From contig CBDDJX010000003.1 in NCBI GenBank assembly GCA_965229885.1, positions 1,302,001 to 1,366,000 on the forward strand: 64,000 bases of DNA, in the 5' to 3' direction. Made by a program: the position numbers and the translations under genes. Under the pieces are notes generated by a model. That model did no database searches and was not told the DNA's origin. It saw only the letters and a program-made list of their open reading frames with translations. Origin of the DNA: DATLLJ01 sp965229885 (GTDB taxonomy: Bacteria > Acidobacteriota > Vicinamibacteria > Vicinamibacterales > CAVVIG01). Shown one piece after another: positions 8,057-16,702 of the stretch; position 1 is the stretch's first letter; each line of letters opens with the position of its first letter.

Positions 8057-8536
8057 ATGACTCGTTTTCGTGCTCTGACCCTGATGGCCGTCCTGGCAGG
8101 CTTACTGGCGGGCGGTGTCGCGCTCGCGCAGGGCCCCGGGCCGGGACGACGAGGCCCTGGAGGCTTCGGCGGCTTCGGCGGACCCGGCGGGCTGCCGCTC
8201 CGAGCGCTCAACCTGACCGAGACGCAGCAGGATCAGATCAAGCAGGTGATGCAGCGGTCGCGTGAGCAGAATCGGAATGTCGGCGAGCAGCTTCGGACCG
8301 CCGCGGAGGCCGAGCGCACGGCGGTGGAAACCATACCGGTTGATGAAGGGCTGATCCGCTCCACCACGCAGGCGCTGGTCGAAGCGCAGACCGAGATGGC
8401 GATCCAGCGGGCCCGACTGCAGAGCGAGATCTTCGCGCTGCTGACGATGGACCAACAGGCGCAGGTCAAGAAACTGCGGGCCGACCGCGCCCAACGAGCG
8501 CAGCGGCGCTTCGAACACGGACAGCAGCGGCAGTAG
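8057..8536 (+). CDS. Spy/CpxP-like periplasmic stress protein
   Basis: A 159-aa exported protein with a signal peptide (hydrophobic MAVLAGLLAGGVALAQ). A Gly/Pro-rich stretch follows, then an all-helical domain holding an LTxxQ-type motif (LNLTETQQDQIKQVM) and a second helix pair ending FALLTMDQQAQVKKL. Spy/CpxP proteins are periplasmic chaperones or feedback sensors of envelope stress. AGGAGG precedes the ATG. It is divergent from a CpxAR-like two-component system, the arrangement seen for cpxP/cpxRA, so control by that regulator is a reasonable inference. The C-terminus is Arg/Gln-rich. Confidence 0.75.
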   Translation: MTRFRALTLMAVLAGLLAGGVALAQGPGPGRRGPGGFGGFGGPGGLPLRALNLTETQQDQIKQVMQRSREQNRNVGEQLRTAAEAERTAVETIPVDEGLIRSTTQALVEAQTEMAIQRARLQSEIFALLTMDQQAQVKKLRADRAQRAQRRFEHGQQRQ

Positions 8537-8634
8537 CCGTCGGCGGAGCCCGGCGGCTGCTGACAGGCGAGTGACGGCATCCACGATGCCCGATCATTGA
8601 CATTGATCGCCGACCGGGTGGCCATCGCAGGCGC

Positions 8635-9699
8635 ATGAAGTCGGCTTGCAGCCTTATCGCCCTGCTTGTGGTGACAGCGGCCGGAGCCTTCGCGCAGACG
8701 GGCGCGCCGCCCAGGCAGGGCACGCCGAAGTCGAACAAAGCCGCCGCCATCGAGCAGGCGTTGATCGAGCACGCCTGCCGGTCCCAGTTGCCGGGCGTGG
8801 CCGGGGAAGAGGCGTACCAGGAATGCCTCAGCACGCGGCTCCGCTCCCTGCGCGCCGACTTCGGCCGCGATCTGGCCCGTGTGTCAGCTGCGCAGCGGAA
8901 GGCAGTCGACTCGGCCTGCAGCGCGGCGCGGGCGGCCGAGGGCTGCGGAGCCTATCTGGAATGCCTCACCCTTCAGCTCGTCTCCATACGTGATCGCCGG
9001 AGTAAGGCCAATCCCTCGGCGCCCCAGGAACCCGTGGATCTTTCTCCGCCCGAGAGCGCTCAATTACCCAGCCTGGCCGTGCCAGTGGGCGAAACCTCTT
9101 CGTGGCTCTCTCCCTTGTGGATTGGCGTGACGCTCGTCGCCCTGGTCGCTGTCTGCGGCGGCGCGCTTCTGGCGGTCAAGGGTCGAGCGGCCACCCGCAG
9201 ATGCCGCGTCTGCGGCGCCGACGCTCCAGAGGCAGGCGACCTGTGCCCGACATGCCGGCACGAGACCGCCGAGGCCCTGAGGCAGGCGGCAGCCGAGCGC
9301 GCGGGTCGCGAGCGAGCGCAGGTAGAAGAACAGCATCGACAGAGCGAGCGCGAAGAGGAACTCCGCCGTCGACGGGCGCATGAGGAAGAGGAAGCACGCC
9401 TGCGGTACCAGGAGGAGGAGCGTCAGCGGGAGGAGAACGCGCGGCGGCGAGAAAAGGAGGCGGGGGAGAGCCGCCAGCGGAGCCGGGCGACGGCCCCCGA
9501 TGCCGAAGACGTATTCGACCCTCACGCCATTCTTGGCGTGCCGCGAGATGCTAGCAAGGAGGCCATCGATGCCGCGTGCCAGGACGCCAGGCTAAAGTAC
9601 GCGCCGGATCAGGCGAGCCACCTCGAGCCGGAACTCCAGGAGCACTACAGGCGAAAAGCGGAGGCGGTCGAGCGAGCCTACCGGACCCTTACCGAATAG
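8635..9699 (+). CDS. membrane-anchored zinc-ribbon/J-domain-like protein
   Basis: A 354-aa protein of unusual architecture. It has a signal peptide (LIALLVVTAAGAFAQ), a Cys-containing periplasmic region of about 120 residues (CRSQLPG, YQECLS, CGAYLECL) and one transmembrane helix (PLWIGVTLVALVAVCGGALL). A cytoplasmic zinc ribbon (CRVCGADAPEAGDLCPTC) and a long Glu/Arg-rich coiled coil follow. The C-terminus is J-domain-like (DPHAILGVPRDASKEAIDAA to AYRTLTE). The diagnostic HPD tripeptide is replaced by APD (KYAPDQ), so stimulation of DnaK would be impaired. The start follows a weak purine stretch. No named family is recognised for the full architecture. Confidence 0.7.
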   Translation: MKSACSLIALLVVTAAGAFAQTGAPPRQGTPKSNKAAAIEQALIEHACRSQLPGVAGEEAYQECLSTRLRSLRADFGRDLARVSAAQRKAVDSACSAARAAEGCGAYLECLTLQLVSIRDRRSKANPSAPQEPVDLSPPESAQLPSLAVPVGETSSWLSPLWIGVTLVALVAVCGGALLAVKGRAATRRCRVCGADAPEAGDLCPTCRHETAEALRQAAAERAGRERAQVEEQHRQSEREEELRRRRAHEEEEARLRYQEEERQREENARRREKEAGESRQRSRATAPDAEDVFDPHAILGVPRDASKEAIDAACQDARLKYAPDQASHLEPELQEHYRRKAEAVERAYRTLTE

Positions 9700-9703
9700 A
9701 TCG

Positions 9704-10497
9704 TTACTTCTTGCCGAACTCCTGATCCGCCAGCGCCACGTTGTCCTGTAGACGATTTGCGACGGGCGGCGCGTAGCCCACATATTTCGCGGGGATCTTC
9801 CAGCTCGCCGCGACCTCCTCGCGGGTCTTGCCGGCCTTGATCGCCGCCTGCATGTCGCTCACGAAGTCCCGATTGAACTGGAAGTACTCCTTCAGATCGG
9901 CCCACGTCATCTGCGTGCTGTGGCCGGTGATGATGGTGTCGACATTCTTGATCCCGTTGTAGACCTTCTCGAGGCTGTTCGCGATTTTCGACCGCGCTCC
10001 CGTCGTTGTTCGCGTCGAGCAGCGGGATGCTCTTGCCCGAATATATATCGTCGGCGTGCACGACACGCAGCGCCGGGAAGACGACCCAGGCGTCGCCGTT
10101 CGTGTGGCCGCGGCCGCCGTTCTGGTCGAAGATGGTCTTCTCGGGCAGCTTCTGATCCGCCGCCGAGCTGTTGGGGCATCATCTTCATCATGTTCGTCTT
10201 CGTGTTTTCCTGCACGATGATGTCCACCGTGGTCGGGAACTCCACGTTGCCGCTGACGTGATCGCCGTGCGTATGCGTCTTGGTCAGCGTCGTCACCGAC
10301 TTGTCGGTGAGCGTCTTGATCTTGTCGAGGATCGGCTGGCCCCAGCCCGGGTTCTTCGCGTCCACGACGACAACGCCGGCGGCCGTGACGAACACGGCGG
10401 TATTTCCGCCGCCTCCCTTCAGCACGTACAGGTTGTCCTTGAGTTTTTCGACCTCGACGACCGGCGTCTGCGGCGGCTGCTGCACCACAATGGCCAT
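9704..10497 (-). pseudogene. metallo-beta-lactamase-fold hydrolase, two frameshifts
   Basis: Three frames together read one protein. They run from VEKLKDNLYVLKGGGGNTAV through the zinc motif THTHGDHVSGN to MMKMMP, then QKLPEKTIFDQNGG to HADDIYSGKSIPLLD, then IANSLEKVYNGIKNVDTI and ITGHSTQMTWADL to the stop at 9704. The breaks fall at a GGGG run (10173-10176) and a TTTT run (9985-9988). Deleting one base in each restores a single open frame. HxHxDH and the later GHS are MBL-fold metal ligands. Relatives have a secretion signal, which is missing here. Homopolymer indels are a common sequencing artefact, so this may be intact in reality. It converges with the J-domain gene, 4 bp apart. Confidence 0.7.
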
Positions 10498-10616
10498 CGA
10501 GCAGACACGACCTCGGAAGCGGCCGGGTGGAGGTATGTTTTGCAGCAACCGAAGGAATCCAAACTTGTATGGAGTCGGTCAGACGGCCCTGAAAAGGCGC
10601 CGGAGGAGATGAGGTC

Positions 10617-12698
10617 ATGAGGAAAGCGAGGCTCTTGGCGGCCGTGGCCGTTGTTCTCCAGGTACTAACCCCGAGCCTCGCTGAGGCCCGCGTGGTCCGT
10701 TTCGTGGTGGAACAGACTCGGACGTTTGCCGAGGGGAAGCGATTTGGCACCGTCGGTCCATACCTTCGGCTCGACGGCACGGTGGTACTGGAGGTGGACC
10801 CGCGCGATCCGCTGAACGCGATCATGGTCAATCTCGACAAAGCGCCGAGGAATGCCAGGGGCATGGTGGAGTTCACGTCGCCGTTCTTTATTCTCAAGCC
10901 GGTCGACATGGCTCAGGGGAAGCAGAAGATCTTCTACGGCGTCAACAACCGGGGGAACAAGCTCGATCTGGCCTGGCGGACCATCCTGCCCCGGACCGGT
11001 CCGAACAACAACAACCCGCTGACGGCGGCCGACGCCGCCGACGGCCTACTTTTCCGCCTCGGCTACACCTACGTGGACGCGAGCTGGCAGGGGAACGTGG
11101 CTCCCGGTAATGACCGGCTCGTGCCGAACTTCCCTCGGGCCATGGCGGCGGACGGCCGGCCAATTGTCGCCCGTGTCCGAATTGAGTACGCCGACGCCGA
11201 AGGCTTCACACGCCCGCTCGAAGGCAACGAGAATTTTCGCGCCTACGAGCCGGCCGACGTGGACACCGCTCACTCGACGCTGACCGTCCGCGGCACCGGG
11301 GGCGGCGCGAGAACGTCGATCCCAGCGGATCGGTGGGCGTTCGGGCGCTGCCCGAAGGGACAGGCGAGCCTGGTGCCGACCACGACCGATATCTGCCTCT
11401 TCGATGGGTTCCAGATCGAACGCTTATACGAGCTCATTTATTCGGCGAAGAACCCGCTGGTCATGGGGCTGGGCTACGCCGTGACGCGCGACGTTGCCTC
11501 GTTCCTCCGCTACCAGACGAAGGACGACGCCGGCAATCCGAACCCGCTCGCGCAAAGCGCCACCAACGTCGGGATCCGCCGCGCCTACGTTAGCGGCATC
11601 TCGTCGACGGGTATGTACATGCGAGACTGGCTCTACCTGGGGTTCAACGAGGACGAAGCGCACCGTAAGGTCTTCGACGGGGCGACGATCATCATCCCGG
11701 GCACGCACCGGCTATTCGCCAACGTCGAGTTCGCCGACCCGAACATCTACTCACGCCAGGACATGTGGCACGAGTCGTTGTCCTATTCGTACCCGCCGCT
11801 GACCTACAGCGTGACCACCGACCCGATCTCGGGTATTCGAGACGGGATCCTGAAGCGTCCCGCGACCGATCCGCTGGTCTTCCAGGTCGACTCGGCTAAC
11901 GAGTTCTGGCAGATGAACGCGTCCTTGAACGTGGTCGACGGACTGGGGCAGCCGGTGCCGATTCCGAGCAACGTGCGGCTCTATTTCGGCTCGAGCTTCC
12001 AGCACGGCGGCGTCGCCGGCCTGCTGAACCCTCCGGGGCCACTGGGGATGTGCCAGAGCCCGACGCAGGGCAACGGCTGGCAGCCTACCCTCCGGGCTCT
12101 CCTTGTGGCCCTCGACGAATGGCCCGATCGTGGGAACGAGCCGCCAAAGAGCAACTACCCAACGCTCCAGGACGGCACGCTGGTCTCGCTGGACGCTGCC
12201 AGGGCGGCCTTTCCTGCGATCCCGGGTGTGAACTTCCCGACGGTCATCAACGAGCTCGCGCTGCCAAACTTCGGCCCCGGCTTCGGATCGACGGGGGGCC
12301 GCCTCACGCAGCTGCCGCCGGTGCCTGGGTCGTCGCGTTATCAACTCTTCGTTCCCAAGCCAGACAGCGACGGGCTCGACATCGGGGGCATCAGACCGAT
12401 GGAGGTCGCCGCGCCGACGGCCACGATTGCCGGCTGGAACGTTCGGGCGCCGGGCCGTCGGGCGCCCGACCTCTGCGGGCTCAGCGGGTCGTTCATCCCC
12501 TTCGCGAGTACGAAGACCCAGCGAGAGGCGGGCGCGGACCCTCGGCCGTCGCTCGAAGAACGCTACGGCGACAACGCAGGGTTCGTGAAGGCGGTTGAGG
12601 CAGCGGCCCGCAAGCTTGTGAGGGAGCGGTTCCTCCTTCGGGAGGACGCCGACAGATACATCCAGGCCGCCAGCGCCGCTTACCCGAGCGGCCTGTGA
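10617..12698 (+). CDS. secreted alpha/beta-hydrolase-domain protein
   Basis: A 693-aa exported protein. It has a cleavable signal (LAAVAVVLQVLTPSLAEA) and then a long domain beginning RVVRFVVEQTRTFAEGKRFG. A nucleophile-elbow-like GISSTG occurs near residue 325 (AYVSGISSTGMYMRDW). This matches the family usually called alpha/beta hydrolase domain-containing protein, secreted and of unproven substrate. GGAGGAG lies 8 nt before the ATG. It is transcribed away from the MBL gene (119 bp between starts) and converges on the opp operon. No catalytic Asp/His could be assigned confidently. Confidence 0.7.
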   Translation: MRKARLLAAVAVVLQVLTPSLAEARVVRFVVEQTRTFAEGKRFGTVGPYLRLDGTVVLEVDPRDPLNAIMVNLDKAPRNARGMVEFTSPFFILKPVDMAQGKQKIFYGVNNRGNKLDLAWRTILPRTGPNNNNPLTAADAADGLLFRLGYTYVDASWQGNVAPGNDRLVPNFPRAMAADGRPIVARVRIEYADAEGFTRPLEGNENFRAYEPADVDTAHSTLTVRGTGGGARTSIPADRWAFGRCPKGQASLVPTTTDICLFDGFQIERLYELIYSAKNPLVMGLGYAVTRDVASFLRYQTKDDAGNPNPLAQSATNVGIRRAYVSGISSTGMYMRDWLYLGFNEDEAHRKVFDGATIIIPGTHRLFANVEFADPNIYSRQDMWHESLSYSYPPLTYSVTTDPISGIRDGILKRPATDPLVFQVDSANEFWQMNASLNVVDGLGQPVPIPSNVRLYFGSSFQHGGVAGLLNPPGPLGMCQSPTQGNGWQPTLRALLVALDEWPDRGNEPPKSNYPTLQDGTLVSLDAARAAFPAIPGVNFPTVINELALPNFGPGFGSTGGRLTQLPPVPGSSRYQLFVPKPDSDGLDIGGIRPMEVAAPTATIAGWNVRAPGRRAPDLCGLSGSFIPFASTKTQREAGADPRPSLEERYGDNAGFVKAVEAAARKLVRERFLLREDADRYIQAASAAYPSGL

Positions 12699-12755
12699 TC
12701 GGCGCCCTCGTGTCGTGGACGAGTGCGTGAAAAGGAACGGTAGCGCGCCAAAGCA

Positions 12756-13616
12756 TTAGGCGGACCCTGGCGTCAACCGCGGCCGCCGGCGTCGTTCAGG
12801 ATCCGGCCGCGGAACAGCGGCCAGCAGCTCGCGCGAATACTCGTGCTGGGGGCGCCGATAGATATCGTCGGCGACGCCGAGCTCCACGATCTTGCCTTTG
12901 TACATCACAGCGATTCGATTCGAGATATGGCGGACGACCGACAGGTCGTGGGCGATGAAGATGTAAGACAGCCCGAACTCTTCCTGCAGGTCCTGCATCA
13001 GATTGACGACCTGCGCCTGAATCGACACGTCGAGGGCGCTCACGGGCTCGTCGGCGACGACGATCTTCGGATTGGTGGCCAGTGCGCGCGCAATGCCGAT
13101 GCGCTGGCGCTGGCCGCCGGAGAATTCGTGCGGGTAGCGCCGGATGTAGTCGGGGGAGAGCCCGACCTTCTCCATGAGCCACATCACGCGCTCCCTGCGC
13201 TGGTCCGGCGACTGCTTCGTGTGAATCGTCAGTGGCTCTTCGACGATCTGTCCCACGTTCATCCTCGGATTGAGGGACGAGTACGGATCCTGAAAGATCA
13301 TCTGGATGTCTGTCCGGTGGGCGCGCATCTGCCTGCGGTTGAGCGGCGCAAGATCGACGACGCCGTGCGGCGAGTGATAGAGAATCTGCCCGGAGACCTC
13401 GACCCCGTAGCTCATCGCCCTCAGGATGTTGACAATGGCGCGGCCCACCGTGGTCTTGCCGCTGCCGGATTCGCCAACCAGTCCGAGCGTTTCTCCCCGT
13501 CCCAGGGCGAACGAGACGCCATCCACCGCGTGGACTTCGCCCGTCTTGCGAAGCAGCAAGCCGCCGTGCACGGGGAACCTCACGTGGAGGTCCCTAACTT
13601 CCAGAATGGGCGGCAT
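12756..13616 (-). CDS. oppF: oligopeptide ABC transporter ATP-binding protein (OppF-type)
   Basis: A 286-aa ABC ATPase, last gene of the opp operon. Walker A is GESGSGKTT, the signature is FSGGQRQRIGIARAL, Walker B is IVVADEPVSALDVS, and the H loop is IFIAHDLSVVRHIS. It powers peptide import with OppD. The C-terminal oligopeptide/dipeptide extension is shorter than usual and ends PRPDPERRRRPRLTPGSA without the Cys cluster. Its start overlaps the end of oppD by 23 bp, and the stop faces the convergent hydrolase gene 57 bp away. Confidence 0.9.
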   Translation of the reverse strand: MPPILEVRDLHVRFPVHGGLLLRKTGEVHAVDGVSFALGRGETLGLVGESGSGKTTVGRAIVNILRAMSYGVEVSGQILYHSPHGVVDLAPLNRRQMRAHRTDIQMIFQDPYSSLNPRMNVGQIVEEPLTIHTKQSPDQRRERVMWLMEKVGLSPDYIRRYPHEFSGGQRQRIGIARALATNPKIVVADEPVSALDVSIQAQVVNLMQDLQEEFGLSYIFIAHDLSVVRHISNRIAVMYKGKIVELGVADDIYRRPQHEYSRELLAAVPRPDPERRRRPRLTPGSA

Positions 13617-14601
13617 GTTCGTTGGTGGTTCCGTAGAGGTGGCAGCGGACGAAGTGGCCGGGCGCCCGCTCCACGAGGGCCGGCTCGATGTCCGGGCACG
13701 GCTCGAAGCGATCCGGGCACCGGGTCGTGAACTTGCAGCCTGCGGGCAGGTCGAGAATGTCAGGGACCGAGCCCGGGATCGTCGTCAACCGCCCAGCTTT
13801 CTCGCCGTCGACTCTGGGCAGCGATCCGAGCAGACCCCGCGTATAGGGATGCATCGGGTTCTTGAACAGCTCGTTCACCGATGCCAGCTCCTGGATCTTG
13901 CCGCCATACATCACCGCGACGCGATCGCATGTTTCGGCGACGACCGCGAGGTTGTGCGTGATCAGCAGAATCGCCGAGTCCTTCAGCCGCTCCTTCAGCG
14001 CCAGCATCAGGTCCAGAATCTTGGCCTGAATCGTCACATCGAGCGCGGTCGTCGGTTCGTCGGCGATGAGGAGCGGCGGATTGAGCGCGAGCGCGAGCGC
14101 GATCATGATCCGCTGGCGCTGGCCGCCGGAAAACTGGTGGGGATACTGCTTCATCCGCTCCGCGGCGTTCTCGATGCCGACGAGCCTCAGCATGTTGACG
14201 CTGCGATCGAACGCTTCCTGTCTTGAGATCTTCAGGTGCTGGAGATAGACTTCCGTCAGCTGCATGCCGATCCTGAAGACGGGGTTCAGCGACGTCATCG
14301 GCTCCTGGAAGATCATGCCAATCTCTTCGCCGCGGACGTCGCGGATGGCATCGTAGTCGAGCTTGAGCAGGTCCCGTCCTCTGAACAGAATTTCGCCGCC
14401 GACGATCCGACCGGGCGGCTCGGGAATCAGCCGCAGAACGCTCAACGCCGTGACACTCTTGCCAGAACCCGACTCGCCGACCAGGCCGAGCACCTCGCCC
14501 GGGTAGACGTTCAGGTCGACGCCATCGACCGCCTTGGCGACGCCCGCTTCGGTGAAGAAGTACGTTCGCAATCCCCGGATCTCGAGCAGCGGCGTCGTCA
14601 T
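13594..14601 (-). CDS. oppD: oligopeptide ABC transporter ATP-binding protein (OppD-type)
   Basis: A 335-aa ABC ATPase. Walker A is GESGSGKSV, the signature is FSGGQRQRIMIALAL, and Walker B is LLIADEPTTALDVT. The C-terminal oligopeptide-transporter extension is complete, with its Cys-rich segment (LPAGCKFTTRCPDRFEPC). The start MTTPLLEIRGL at 14601 overlaps the oppC stop (ATGA), which fixes it over longer in-frame options. It pairs with OppF to form the nucleotide-binding dimer. Confidence 0.92.
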   Translation of the reverse strand: MTTPLLEIRGLRTYFFTEAGVAKAVDGVDLNVYPGEVLGLVGESGSGKSVTALSVLRLIPEPPGRIVGGEILFRGRDLLKLDYDAIRDVRGEEIGMIFQEPMTSLNPVFRIGMQLTEVYLQHLKISRQEAFDRSVNMLRLVGIENAAERMKQYPHQFSGGQRQRIMIALALALNPPLLIADEPTTALDVTIQAKILDLMLALKERLKDSAILLITHNLAVVAETCDRVAVMYGGKIQELASVNELFKNPMHPYTRGLLGSLPRVDGEKAGRLTTIPGSVPDILDLPAGCKFTTRCPDRFEPCPDIEPALVERAPGHFVRCHLYGTTNEHAAHSGS

Positions 14602-15677
14602 TGCAGTTGCGAGAACTCCTTCGGATCGAACGCTTCTCGAACGGCTTCGCCGATGAAGACGACGAGCAGCAGCGTGACGAACATCGCGCCGAGCGGAAAG
14701 ACGACCAACCACCACTTCGTGAGGTTTTCCATCCCCTGGCCGATCAGCTCTCCCCAACTCGGCGTGGGGGCCGGCAGCCCGAAGCCGAGGAAGTCGAGCG
14801 CGACGAGCGAGCCGATGTTCGCGACGATGACGAACGGTGTGAATGAAACGAGCGGGGTCAGCGCGTTCGGCAGGATGTGACGGAACATGATCTTCGGTTC
14901 CGTGACCCCGGTGGCAATCGCCGCCCCGACGTAGTCTTTGGCCTTCTCCCTGTAGAACTCTCCACGAATGTAGTACGTAATGCCCACCCATTCGAAGACG
15001 GACAGGATGGACACCAGCTGCCAAAAGGACGGCTGCATCACCAGCATGCGACCAGGCACGTAGACCGGCACGACGATGGAGCTGATGATGATGATGATGT
15101 AGAGAAACGGCAGCGACGACCAGATTTCGATCAGGCGTTGACCGACGATGTCGAGCGTGCCGCCGTAGTACCCGCTGAGCGCACCGACCACGGTGCCGAC
15201 ACCCTCAGAAAAGAGCGTCACGAACAGGGCAAAGGTGAGCGAGATATTGAAACCGTACGAGAGGCGCACGAGCACGTCGCGTCCGCGATCGTCGGTGCCG
15301 AGCCGATGCTCGCGCGAAGGCGGATTGGGGGGCGGCTCCTCGAGGCTCAGCAGCGATTCGTTCGGCCCGTACGGATAGGGCGACATCAGGACCCAGTTGC
15401 CGGCACCTTGCTCCTCGAATTGTCTCTTGAGTCCTCGATAGTCGGGCTCGCCGAATGCCGTCGAGCCAAACTCGGCCGGGGCGTGGAAGCGCAGTATCGG
15501 GAAGAAGTACTCGCCGTGATACTTCACGACCAGCGGCTGGCTGGTCATGATGAAGGGCAGGAAAAACGAGAAGATATACGCGGAGCCGATGATCAGAAAT
15601 GAGTAGTAGCCGCGCTTGATGCGACGAAACTTGCGGAGGCGTTTTCGAACGAGCGACTCGGAGCGGGCCGTGCTCAT
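14598..15677 (-). CDS. oppC: oligopeptide ABC transporter permease (OppC-type)
   Basis: A 359-aa inner-membrane permease. It has a basic N-terminus, a first helix (YYSFLIIGSAYIFSFFLPFI) and a long periplasmic insertion with an HRLGTDDRGRDVLVRLSYG motif typical of OppC/DppC/YejE. Five further helices follow, with the cytoplasmic EAA loop near GAAIATGVTEPKIMFRHILPN. The start MSTARSES at 15677 overlaps the oppB stop by 4 bp. The length and large insertion are closer to YejE than to E. coli OppC. Confidence 0.9.
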   Translation of the reverse strand: MSTARSESLVRKRLRKFRRIKRGYYSFLIIGSAYIFSFFLPFIMTSQPLVVKYHGEYFFPILRFHAPAEFGSTAFGEPDYRGLKRQFEEQGAGNWVLMSPYPYGPNESLLSLEEPPPNPPSREHRLGTDDRGRDVLVRLSYGFNISLTFALFVTLFSEGVGTVVGALSGYYGGTLDIVGQRLIEIWSSLPFLYIIIIISSIVVPVYVPGRMLVMQPSFWQLVSILSVFEWVGITYYIRGEFYREKAKDYVGAAIATGVTEPKIMFRHILPNALTPLVSFTPFVIVANIGSLVALDFLGFGLPAPTPSWGELIGQGMENLTKWWLVVFPLGAMFVTLLLVVFIGEAVREAFDPKEFSQLQ

Positions 15678-16702
15678 CTGAAGCGGATTCGCGGATCCAC
15701 GACGGCGTAGATGATGTCCGAAAGAATGTTGCCGACGAGCATCAGCAAACTGCTGATGACCAGGATGCCGAGTGCCACCGGATAGTCGCGCTGCAGAAGC
15801 GACGTATAGCCCAGGTACCCCATCCCGTCGATGTTGAAGACCTTCTCGACGAGGAACGATCCCGCCAGAATCAGGCTGAAGACGCTCCCCAGCCCGGTGG
15901 CGATTGGGATCATCGAATTGCGCAGCGCGTGGACAAAGATCACGCGCCCCTTGTGGAGCCCCTTGGCGTACGCGGTTCTGATGTAATCCTGCGCCATGTT
16001 CTCCAGGAGCGAGTTCTTCGTAAGAATCGTCAGCGTCGCGAACCCGCCGACCATGTAGCAGAAGACCGGGAGCGTCATGTGCCAGGCCTGCTGGCCGATC
16101 TTTTCGCCCAGGCTCAGATACTCCCAGTTGTCCGGCCGGAACCCTCCGAGCGGGAACAGGCTCCAGAAGCTGCCCCCGCCCAACAGAACGAGAAGCACGG
16201 TGCCAAGCGCCCAGCCGGGGACGGAATAGCCGAGAAAGACCAGGGCGCTCGTGATGAAGTCGAAGCGGCTGCCGTGGCGAACCGCCTTCAGCACGCCAAG
16301 AGGCACGCAGACCAGATAGGTGAGCAGGAATCCCGTCAGGCCGAGGAAGAGCGAGATAGGGAAGCGGGACTTGATGACGTCCCAGACCGGCTCCTGGTAG
16401 ATATATGAGTTTCCGAGGTCGAGTCGGACGACTTTCCCGAGCCACTCCACGTAGCGGATGTGCACCGGCTTGTCGAACCCGTAGTAGCGACGGATTTCCT
16501 CAACCGCGTCCTGCGGCAGCGACAGAGTCATCTGGCGGCCGCCGCTGGCGCCTCCTTCCGACATGGTCGCCATCCGGTAGCGCATGATCTGCCGCTCGAC
16601 CGGGCCGCCCGGCACGAAGTGCATGATCAGGAAGACGGCGAGCGTGATCCCGATGAATGTCGGGACGATCAACAGGAGCCGCCGAAGGAAGTAACTGGTC
16701 AC
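15674..16702 (-). CDS. oppB: oligopeptide ABC transporter permease (OppB-type)
   Basis: A 342-aa permease with the OppB N-terminal signature (YFLRRLLLIVPTFIGITL, FIMHFVPGGPVE) and six predicted helices. The EAA-loop region is YIRTAYAKGLHKGRVIFVHALRN. It starts with GTG, whose last two bases are part of the oppA stop (GTGA overlap), and ends in an ATGA overlap with oppC. It forms the heterodimeric channel with OppC. Confidence 0.9.
   Translation of the reverse strand: MTSYFLRRLLLIVPTFIGITLAVFLIMHFVPGGPVERQIMRYRMATMSEGGASGGRQMTLSLPQDAVEEIRRYYGFDKPVHIRYVEWLGKVVRLDLGNSYIYQEPVWDVIKSRFPISLFLGLTGFLLTYLVCVPLGVLKAVRHGSRFDFITSALVFLGYSVPGWALGTVLLVLLGGGSFWSLFPLGGFRPDNWEYLSLGEKIGQQAWHMTLPVFCYMVGGFATLTILTKNSLLENMAQDYIRTAYAKGLHKGRVIFVHALRNSMIPIATGLGSVFSLILAGSFLVEKVFNIDGMGYLGYTSLLQRDYPVALGILVISSLLMLVGNILSDIIYAVVDPRIRFR

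Noticed and set aside
12699..12755. Factor-independent terminator between the convergent hydrolase and oppF genes
   Set aside because: No stem of useful length followed by a T-run could be found on either strand in the 57-bp gap.
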